NCBI GenBank assembly: GCA_963930775.1
Contig: OZ005707.1
Span: forward strand, 5,084,001-5,148,000
DNA: 64,000 nucleotides
Source: Cliona cf. orientalis
Lineage: Eukaryota; Porifera; Demospongiae; Clionaida; Clionaidae
Direction of reading: 5' to 3'
Under the pieces are notes generated by a model. It ran no database searches. It saw nothing but the letters and a program-made list of their open reading frames with translations, and was not told where the DNA came from. Below are positions 35,901 through 46,585 of the stretch, piece after piece (the first letter of the stretch is position 1; each line of letters opens with the position of its first letter). A program made the position numbers and the translations under genes.

Positions 35901-38879
35901 ACTAGAATTGAGGACAATTATAGGTAATGGATTTGTGGGGCAAAGGCAGATGGGAAAGTGAATGTACAGTGTGTGAGTTCTGGTTGGTTGGTTGGTGTGT
36001 TTTGCCGAGGTGAGCAGCTTGCAAACAGCTGTTGATCAGAGTTACGACGTAGGTACACGTACACATACATGTAGGAGGCTGGATGGTGAGGCCAGGGAAA
36101 GATGGGAAGCCTTGTAGTTGGTAATGTCTATAGGTTGGTACTAGTCTAGTGCTCAGTGTTTACTGAGACAACCAATTCCAACTGTAGGTCGATCAGTACT
36201 AATGTTGTATGAGCAAGGGGTATGGCTTGTTTGGTGGGCCTAGGCGGGTGGGAAAGCCTTGTAGTAGACTCTGTAGTTGGTAGGCAATTTGCTGGATTCC
36301 GTGAATACCACCGACAGAAGGTTGGCTGTTTGCGTGATGGTGTGTTTGAGTGTGTTCATAATTACCAAAAATGAAGGATTGGCAGTAGCCCATAGAATGA
36401 GCCACCAATAATTGACCAATGTGGATTGGTGGTGGTATACCTCAATTAATGCATGTGTGAGGTTCCACTAGGTATTGCTAGGATGCTTGTAGCCTCTCAA
36501 TGCTTCACTGAGTACATGTGCACATCTTTAGGCATAGCAAATGCACCTAACAGATAATTATGTACTCGCACATTTGTGGTTTAAGTGTGTCGTTCTGTAG
36601 CCACAATGGCAAGCTATCCAAACCCATTTATCTTAATTAGATTAAACATATTAGCAATAATTAGACATGATTACACGTTCATCCTCACTTCCTCCCACAT
36701 TCATCTCTGATCTGATCATCCCATCCCATCCCCTCCCCTCCTGTCGCCGTCCTAAGCCACCCTACCCTGCTCTGGGAATGACTTCAACCGTCTGTGGTAA
36801 TTGAGTAAAACGAAACTCATGTACATCTGTACACTATCGTGATTCAATAAAAGATGGGTGTGCTCCACCCACCCACACACACACACGCATACAATGTACG
36901 CTAATACGAGTATGAGTGCTCGGGTGCACATATGAAATTGCGTGTAACTCTCGATTTGTGAGGGCAGAGTTTTGGAATTAGATCACTTAAATATTTGCAC
37001 ACGGTTTCCCATAGACGAGGTGCAGTAATTAAGCAATGCACCCATCCGTTTGATACGTACGTTGTACAGGAGTGGCCATGAGATCATGCATATGATTGGA
37101 TTGTACCTGGCTAGCCAATAATGAAAGTCATAGTATCACCATATCAATCATCTCATCATTTATACATTAAATTACTTTTCCCCATAGCGTCAATTGTAGT
37201 TGCTGGCTATGCAGTCCACTATATAAATTATAGATACACATAAAGAACGTTGCATCATTTGCCATAATATCATGTTTGATAGCACCGTTATGTCCCGCAT
37301 TCCGAGCATACAAGCTGGCCAGCTTAGCATTGCACATGTACCTTATGTATTTGGTAGTCTATATAGCTGTGAACAGAATTCGTTGTGTGTGGTATGATGT
37401 CATATATATACATGTATATAAGCTAAAGCTTCCCATGATAGCAGCAGCAGCCAGTGCGCCACGAACGGATCCTAAGTATGGGTAGGTCTCACGTCGCAAT
37501 ACCACTCCTCAATCATGCAATACCTTTGATGTGTGTGAGCATTCCCCACTATACCTACTCAACACTCTGACACTGATGCTATTTATTTACCTCTTACTGC
37601 CAGCATATCAAGTTTAAAGAGGCTGACTGCACGATATGACTATTATCCCATCCATCCAGCCAGCCACAGACATGCGAGTATACTGTAACTCAGATCATCT
37701 GTCACTCAAAGCGTGTGCCGATGTACAGTTGTACGCATGACATGGTACATGTACGTACGCATGTGTAGCTAATAGCTTGCATGAAAGTGTGTTGGTTGAG
37801 TGCCCGGGCCATCTGATACTCTTCATAGTGTTTCTGATTCATGAGAAGGTTTAGAGTGATGATCGCTCAATTCAACGCCACTTAGGCAGCTCTGTGTGCT
37901 AACAGTGACGACATAATATATGTACAACTGTACATCACCACTGCTCTGTGTTTGCAGTTTGGATCCCGTGCACTTTCACAAGTACCATTGGTTTAGTTAG
38001 TGTACTCTGTACTGTTTGATTGTCCTTCTCTTGCTTTGCCTTCGATCTCTACTGCGCCTACTATAATATCTAGATGACGTCCAACGACCGTTACATGTAT
38101 GTTGAGGATGATTAAATTCCGTGCATACACTTTCACAAATTGGTTGTCATTAAAATTTTTCTTCCTTTGCCCTGCTGGCATTTCATACTAGTTGATGTCT
38201 AACGACCAGGTGGTGCTGTTTTAACTTTAATCACATCATCACTGTGTTTATCATGAATTATTGCACATAATAATGTTATTATAGTATGTACTCTGTCTGA
38301 TTGTTGTCGTGGCAATGGAATTTTCTATTAGGTTATGTCCAACGACAGAGTGGTGCTCTGCAACTTTGAGACAGCTGTGCAAACAAATCCAACATCCTGT
38401 CTGCTAGTTGCCCCACAGAGTGTCATCGCCCCCGGCAACCGGAAGGGACTAGCACCAGAGGTCGTCCGTTCCTTTTCCTGTCTCAGGTAATAACAATGTC
38501 CCCAAAATAAGGATGTAATTAGGACACTATATTATAGATCTATTGAGTCTGCAGTACAGAAAAGTGCATCTTTGAAACAAGAGCACTTCATGTATTCTCC
38601 CGGGAATATCGAATCCCAAGGGTGCATGTGTGTATAATAGAGTTCCATTGTATCTATACAGGTGTCCCTGTGGTTGCAAATAAATTGAGATGGGATAAGC
38701 AATACCGTACAGTATAGTATAGTATTGGAGTGAGATAATTCCCCTCAAACCACCATAACATGCACAGCGTGCCGTGTGTATGTAAACACAAATTTAGTTC
38801 ATACACACACTCTCTAGCTCTTGGCTCTCCCTCTCTATCTCACATATGCACACATGCACACACACACACACATGCACAC

Positions 38880-38919
<40 letters not shown>

Positions 38920-41900
38920 CACATGGCAATGCACCCTCACCAGAGTTGAAGGTGAATGTATTGACTACTCAACTCAGTACCCTTGGAGTTTTGGTGTTCT
39001 CTCTGTTCTCATGGCAACGGGGCTCCACCCACTGAAGGATTACCCTGAAAGCTACGAAGGTGGAAACAAAGTCAAGTATAGATCACATGACTATCAGGCT
39101 CTTCCTGATACTGAACAGGTACGTATACGTCTGAGACATTTGGGAACTGTTACATGACTGTATATGTGCAAGCAAAGCACTTTTGAGAAAGAAAACTTTC
39201 ATAAATTCTGTGGTTATGCAGCCAACTGCAAACAGTTTATCCACAAAACTTTTAGGTGAGGTATGTGATTTAGCTAGCACTATAATCCTTGAAAGTTTTC
39301 TCTGCAAAAGTTTGCTTATTCACAAAATTTTATTTGTTCGATAATTTCCCAGTATACCGTATGTCTATGTGCCAATGTACCTTTCCAAGTGTACCATTAA
39401 TTATTTTTCCGTTAATTTGCAGTATCCTCCTATATTCTGTAAGCTGGTGAAGCGGTCGTTGGCTTGTGATCCGATTCGTCGACCAACATTGCCTCAGATC
39501 CTCTCCATCATCAAGAAGGACAGCAAGGTGATCGCCCTGATGACCGGCAAGAGGCTAGGGGGACCCAGCAGTTCCACGGTGGCCCATGGCCAACAACAGA
39601 GGGGCGTGTCCACTGGTGGGAGTGGTCAAGAGAGAGGCCTGTGGGGTTCAATGGAGTCCATCAATCGACATGCCCAAGGAGGTCAGCTATGGCAGTTAGT
39701 GGGCGTAGATTAGCTTAAAATGTACATTGTAAACATTATTGACATTTTAGATCGCTTAGGTAGAATATACATGTACATGTATACAGTCCAAATTCTTGAA
39801 CTTATTTGTGATTATCGGCGTTCATACTTCCAGGTATTGAATTGTTTGAGTCATCAAAGACCACTAAGTCCTCTAAGCCCAATCTCCCATCGTCATTCTC
39901 GTCCAAAGATTTCTACGATACTCACCCTCCGTTTGCAAATTCACATGCTAGCCGGCATCTGCCCAATATTGATGACACAGCATCGGACGTGACTGGCTAT
40001 AGAAGGTCCTCGAACTTGCAGCACCAACAGCGGACAACAAGAACTGAGGCACGCCACTCCTCCCACTATGAGACGACCACTACCGAGAGGATGGAGACTA
40101 GTGATCCTGTTCTCCCAACCACTGGACATTGCAGTGCTCCAACTCGAAGAAAACAGCAGCGCTCATCCTGGGACACATTCGGAGGAGGAGGAGGAGAAGA
40201 ACAGAAACAGCAGCGGCAACAACGACAACAACAAAGCAATGAGTTCTCCTTTGTCCCTCTAGCTCAGTCCGATCACTCTCCTCCTATGGCAGTGAAACAA
40301 CGAGAAGGACTAACTCTGAGGCGCTACAGTTCCTCGGGAGCCTTTTCAGATGATTTCGTACTAGGACCACAACTCTCGAGAGCTTCGAGTAGCCGGAGTG
40401 TACATGCATCTCAGGCCATGCGTAGGGTTGGTTCGGCTTCCAGGCCGCACGGCAGTTCTGAAAGACTGCTCGGTAGGTCAGGAACCACGAGTGAGAGTGA
40501 CCTGAGCCAGATCCAAGAGTTTCAGTACCATCGGCTGGGACTGAGCCCCGATGAGAGGTTCCAGAGAAGCGACCAAGAGAGACTGCTCCACAACAGTAGT
40601 CCTGAGATGGACGCACACGACCTATCCAGTGGAATGCACGAGTATTCCCAGAAAACTCGCCGAGGGAGGGCTCATGCTCAACCGAGTTTTTCACCAGAGA
40701 CGTCTCCTCGTTCTAAAGTAGCTCGAAGCAACAGCTACCAACGTTCGGTGGTCGATGCAAAATTGAAGGTGCCAAGTCCACTCTCTACGAGGCGATGCCT
40801 GTCGAATGATAAGTCCACAGGGGAAATTCAAGAGGGAGGTAGGGAGCCCAGATCTGAAAGGATGGAACTGGAACCTCCAACAAGGGACGTGACCAATCCA
40901 CCTGTTTCTACACTTTCTAGTCCACTAAGACAGCAGGCTCCAGGTGAAAGGACTGAAGAGAGTAGTCGCTGCTCACCTTCCCATCAGCGGACCAACTCCA
41001 ACTCTTTATCGACTGGTCCAGAGGGTATCCTCATGAGCAACAGTACCGTAGGAAATACTGAGACACAGACCACTACCTTATCTCTTGACCTGACTAGCCA
41101 ATCTCAGTTGTTACACGGAGGGGAGGTGTCTGGTAGTGAATTCATTGAACGAATGGACACCCAAAGTGGCAGAGAATCGAGTGAAGAGAGGGCTGGTCTT
41201 CTCTCTCCAGTTTATACCTCCAGATCAGAAGTTGCTCATGCCACTACCAACAAAGCCTTTTGGACTAGTGCGACGCCGGCTGTCTCTACTTCTGGTACTA
41301 GAACAGTGCATAATGGTGAAAACAGGCCAGGTCATTACCAATTTTCAACAGAAGACTCCAGTGCCAGCAATGGCCAGCGCCTGCCAGGTGTACATGGAGG
41401 TGACAGCCACCAGGACCAAGACGTAGTGATGATCTCTCCCATCACATGTACTCCTCATAGCCAGGCCGGTTTGGATATCTTTCCTCAGGCCTTCTCCTCA
41501 ATGGACTCAAATCCAGTAAGAGGTGATGTCGGTGTCCGTAACAACAATGATACTTCTGTCGGTGGTTCTCAAGTACCCCTGCTTGGTGCCGGTGACGATG
41601 AGGAGCTTACTCCGAGGGAGGAAGACAATACCAGAGAGCTGCAGTTTAGACAACATGACAGTCAATTGGAAGATAATAGTAGCATGTCGTCATGGAATCA
41701 TGGTTGTATTCCCACATCTGAAGCAGCTGCAGCTTCCTCATCATTAACCTCACCAGTGTTCACTGCTGAAGACTCGACCATCGACTTGTATGCTTCACCC
41801 AATCACCTGCCGCCACATCGTGACTATGGTGTGATGTCACCGATCCCAGAAGCCAGCCAAGAGCTGACCAATTCCATGTCAATGTCACAGTCCAATGCAA

Positions 41901-44900
41901 ATCGGCTCTCAGGGTCGCACATGAGGTCCCAGTCACGTATACGCTCAGTGTCTCCAATATCAGAGTATGCCAATGTATCTGGGATGGACGCTACTACCCC
42001 TTCACCTCGCCATGGGAGTGTGTCTCCCTTCCGACATTCGGCGGTCACCTCAAGCAATCAAGAATCCACCACCCAAAGGAGTCAAAGCACGAGTGAGCAT
42101 GACTCTACCACACTGAGCTCAGCTTTGAATAGACCACAGCCGCAGCTGATGGACACTGGGACAGCTGCAGCTGTAGTCATGAGTAAGGATCTAGGAGAAC
42201 AAGATAGAGACGGTATTTATAGGCACCAACACCATCAGTCAAGATCAAAAAGTGCGACTCCCGTCATAGCATCTGGTGCTGCATCAAGAGAAGGCAGTGT
42301 ATCAAGTACGAGAGGAGAAGCAGTTCACTCAGACAGACCTGATGTTCAAAGTGAAGCAAACATTGCAGAGCAGCTATCAGGTACGACGAGTTCCGGATCT
42401 CGAGAGGCCTCAGTGTCAAGTAGCACGAGGGCCCAGGTTACCATTGATGTGAGCAGTGCCGTACGTGCCTTGACGTCTCAACCAACCACCCAACCTCCTT
42501 CCTCCTCTTCGTCCGTGCAGCTGCGTGGCTTTCACTCACGAGTGACCAACTACTCCCGTGAACCACTGCAGCAGCTGCTGTCCTCCTCAGAGAGCATAGA
42601 GCGCGGGGGAGGCCAAGTGAGAGCTAGCACTCCACAAAGCAGCAGCAGTGCTCCGGCAAGGATACACAGCACAGATTCTGGTCAGCGCCCGCCGGACATG
42701 GCTGCTCGACAGGTTTCTCCCTTGACCACGACTGCACATGCTCAGAGGGCTATACATCCTCAGCAGCAGCAGCAGCAATTCCAGCCTCAGCATCAACAGC
42801 AGCTGCAGCAACCACAGCCAGCTGCAAATTCGCCACACACATCAAAGAGGTACTCCCAGCAGAGGGTAGCTGAGCTATCAAGCAGTAAGAGTCAGCACAG
42901 AATCAATCAGGATATCGAGATGATGCATCTTGCCATTTCTGGCATGGACACTACTAATCGGAGTATCAGTCGCACCAGAAGCTCTGCGGTCCCACGTTCT
43001 CAGAGTGCGATACAACAAACAGCTGAAAGACAAGGAACTACTAGTAGTAGTGGCCGTGTACCCCCTCATAATACTGCCACACTTAACATGGAATCATCTA
43101 GAACATTTCGACCAATCACACCGGCAATGATGGATATCGGTCAGTCCCGTCCTGCTTCTGCTCCGGGAACCAACACTGCCACTGTTAGGCCAGCTGCTTC
43201 ATCATCTACTTCCACTCCAGTTCCAAATTCCGCACACACCATGGCCACAGCACAACATCAGCAGCAACAGTCTCCATCACCTTCCGTTCCCTCCAATACC
43301 ACAGTCTCCCAGTCAGCCACTCACAGTCAAAACTCTGCCCCTCAACCACCTCGTGTGTCGACAGACTCCTATGACTACCTTCCTCCTTACTCACCTCCTC
43401 AAAATGGAGGAAGGTCTCAGTCCCAGCAGCAACGGCAACAGCAACAACAGCAGCTGCCAGTTGCACAGCAGTCTTCTCAGCAGAGACCGCGTAGTCGGCA
43501 GTCTAGTGAGCCACCACTCTACCCAGAACCTCCTCCTAGCTACGATGAGATCTTTGGAGGCCAGAATTCAAGCGGAAGACAAAGGAGGCGTCGGGGACAG
43601 AGGCGACAGCGCGGAGCAGAAACCTTGCCGGGAGCGAATGAGGATGGGAACAGACGGTCACGCTCTGAACTCAGGCGATCAAGTAGCCAGAATGAGGGCC
43701 CCATTAGACCATCTTCCAGTCAACGTCGGCTGGCCTCGCTGACAAATTTCTTTCGTAGAGCCAGGAGGCAGACTCACTCAGGGAATTCCCAGAATCAGAG
43801 CTCAAGGGCAGTTCAGAGTGATACAAACACACCAACTAGTGTCAGTACTAGTGCTGCTGATGCTTGCCCTCCAATGGACACCAACGAGTATGTGGCCAAT
43901 TGGGTGGAGTCTTACAGCAGAACACCGAGACCAGTTGAAGCGATGGAGGCCAGAGCTGAGGCGATGTCGCAGAGTGTTGGAAGCACTGCAACTCACTCGT
44001 TAGCCTACCCTCACGTTTCCCGTGCCGCCAGTGATGTCTCAGACTCTCGACCTCACTCCGCCTCCTATCATGGTGGATATAGAGGAGGAGGAGGAGGAGG
44101 AAGTGGTGGAAGCCATCCAGTTCCTTACAGGCCACCTCCCCCATTTCCCACGGAAAATGCTGATTCAGCAGTTAGCTCTTACCCGCCTGCTGCTGTACGA
44201 GGCTTTTCGCAGGTCAGCACCGACTACAGTCTGTCTCTGAGCCGTGCTTCATCGGATATCAGTCAGTCGAGGGTATCCAGAAACAACAGGAGCCAGCCAT
44301 CATCATCATCATCATCGAGACCTTCCACCAATTACATCATCGGTCCAGGATACCAGCAGCACCACACAACGAGGCCTAGTGTTGGAAATGTTTCAAGAAG
44401 AGGAATGACGCGTGAACACCGTCGACCTGTATCAGCCATTGTTACGTCTGAGGTGTCTACAAACAATACCATCATTGATGGTGTCCTGCCAGCGCACTCT
44501 GGGACGGATCTAGTTCGTTTTGATAGCAATAATCATCGTGCTTCTCCCCAGCAGCAGCAGCAACAACAACAGCAACGGCAGCTGTCAAGACACCTTGACA
44601 ACACGGCACACATCAGCACCTCTTGCTTTGACATTGCCAGCCCTGTCCCTGCTGATAGTGAACACCAGCACTCACAACACACCCAAGAAGTAAATGTGCC
44701 ATCTTCTACTTCAAGACAAGCAACTGAAGCAGCTTCTACTAGTGTAGAACAGTGTGCACAATCAAATGATTCCGTCAGGACAACTTCCAGGCAGAGCCAG
44801 ATTCTGAGTCTGAGTCAAGGAAACAGCCAAGGTGGTGACTCCACCCTAGCCGCAAACGTCAATGCTAATAATATCAATACGACTGCTGCAAGTCCACGAG

Positions 44901-46330
44901 CAAGCAATGCCTCATCCTCGTCACCGATCAACGTGGTTTTAGTGATAGGCTCAAACACCTCACTGGGTCAGAACAGCCAGCCCAACCCTCCTAGTCCCAA
45001 CTCAAACGTCATAAACTTGTCGCCCACGGCACAGGAAGATCCTACTCAGCTGGCAATTAGTCCAACAAGCTGGTCCAACAGTGAAAGAAGAGCAAGTGCA
45101 GGAACGAGTAGCCTATCAAGCCGAGCAGCTGCCAGGCAAAGAGCTGAAATGAGACTGTCTCAGCGTGATGTGAGTAGCTCAGACGAGGAGAGCAGCCAGA
45201 GAAGCGATCGATCACAGAACGGGGTTGTCAGGTCGCACAGACTGAGGCACAGGAGGAGACGGTCACAAGGATCGATGATGAGTCAGGCGGAAAGTCTCAG
45301 GTCAAACAGTCGAGTGGACGTACAGCAGCTTTCTCAGATGTCAAGACCATCCGATCTTCGAGTCAGTTCAAACAGCCGCGTGGACGTACAACAGCTATCA
45401 CAGACGTCTAGACCAGCTGATCTTCGAGAGGAAGAGATGGAGACTAACGTTGAATCTCGTGCTCTATCACAGGACCAGTCACACGTCGTCAACCAGACGG
45501 ACGTCAGGCCGAATGGGACAGTGGAGGAAGAGCAGGAGGTGCAAACAGGTATGTATGCCTTTACTCCGTATACTATGTATATACATACAATGTATAGCCT
45601 ACATACATGACATTGTACATGTACATGTACATGACGCTGTACTCTGCATACTGATCAAACAGGCTTAGCTTGCAAACTTGAAACATGCAGCTATAGCTAG
45701 GTTTTGCACAGTAGTACTTGTTACAGTGGTTGAGCACTGTTTACGTCATTATTCTGTACGTCATTCACAGTTGAGGTGGCCATTGAGGATGCGAGTGAGG
45801 GCTCCACTCAGAACCACCAGAGTCTTGTCTCGAGTGGCAAGTCGTGCGGCCATTCCTGTGAGGCTGAGAGCCAGGCACTCTGCTGCATCTGCACAGTGGA
45901 ACAGGGAGAAGTCCACGCCACCACTGAAGGGGACATCATCAGGATGCTGTCAAATTGCTCACTTTGTCAGAGGTCAGCTATAGCATATTGCAGAATTCAA
46001 TCCCCCCCCCCTCTCTCTCTCACTCCCTCCCTCTGTCTCTCTCTCTCGCTCCCTCCCTCTGTCTCTGTATTTCTCTCTCTCTCACACACTCCCTTCCTCT
46101 CTATAATAATTATAGCCATCATCTTGTTATTCATTCCCCTATTCTATAGGCGCTGTAATAACCAAATCCATCAAACTCACAGCTACAGCAACAAGATTCA
46201 CTCTCACTCTCAGGCAGGTAGTAGTAGGATGTCATCTCAAACAGCTGCCCCAGGTACCACCACCACCAGGGCTGCAGGGGAAGTGGAACCACAGAGACAG
46301 AGGGGAGGCAAAAACTGTGTCATCATGTGA
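29904..46330 (+). CDS. giant pseudokinase with beta-grasp-like N-terminus and CaaX C-terminus (about 2,572 aa)
   Basis: Exons: 29904-30582, 31376-31614, 33693-33806, 38332-38486, 38944-39118, 39423-39681, 39834-45548, 45771-45972, 46150-46330; all phases match. Residues about 33-104 resemble a ubiquitin-like beta-grasp domain of the DCX/KHA kind (DEQGIEIVDVDDLVENDVLVV). Residues about 180-510 follow a kinase fold: NSFGYYFLAE in the glycine-loop position, Lys220 in IVKV, LAPEVV and YPWSFGVL. The catalytic HRD is HQN (335-337) and DFG is NFE (355-357), so it is probably inactive. Residues 541-2445 are one exon of Ser/Gln/Arg-rich disordered sequence with poly-Q runs and L/PPxY motifs. The end has CGHSC, CCIC and CSLCQRRC clusters and finishes CVIM, a farnesylation-type CaaX box. 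I do not recognise the family. The gene converges on NOLC1. Confidence 0.85.
33807..38331 (+). other. 4.5-kb intron of the pseudokinase gene
   Basis: This is the longest intron of the gene, between the catalytic-loop exon and the NFE exon. It holds a GT repeat (about 34844-34869), a G run at about 33997-34006 and several ACATGTAC palindromes. Near its 3' end are decayed copies of the next exon's start. No gene was seen inside it. Confidence 0.7.
38071..38360 (+). repeat. three successive copies of the NFE-exon start
   Basis: tagatgacgtccaacgacc (from about 38071), agttgatgtctaacgacc then aggtggtgct (from about 38190), and the genuine exon start aggttatgtccaacgaca then gagtggtgct (from 38331) repeat at spacings of about 120 and 140 bp. 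The second would encode MSNDQVVLF and then a stop. Flanking words such as gtactctgt...gattgt also recur, so whole segments were duplicated. Confidence 0.6.
38850..38918. repeat. (CA)n microsatellite
   Basis: Imperfect CA repeat with ATG and ACG interruptions, just upstream of the acceptor of the exon at 38944-39118. It supplies much of the C-rich tract there. Confidence 0.9.
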
Positions 46331-46585
46331 ATTGGACGATCGAGACGTATACTATTCTGCTCATTTATAACGATACAAAACGTAGTTTGTACACTTATAC
46401 AGCTATTCATCAAAATTGTAACATTATTATACAATTCAACATGCATCAATTATTTCAGACAAAAATAATATAATAATATTATTATAGTGAATGGTACAGG
46501 TGCCCATTTCTTATCAAGGATGTGAATATACCGTATATATATAGTAGTGACAATGATTGTACAAAATTATGATTGTTAGGATCAC

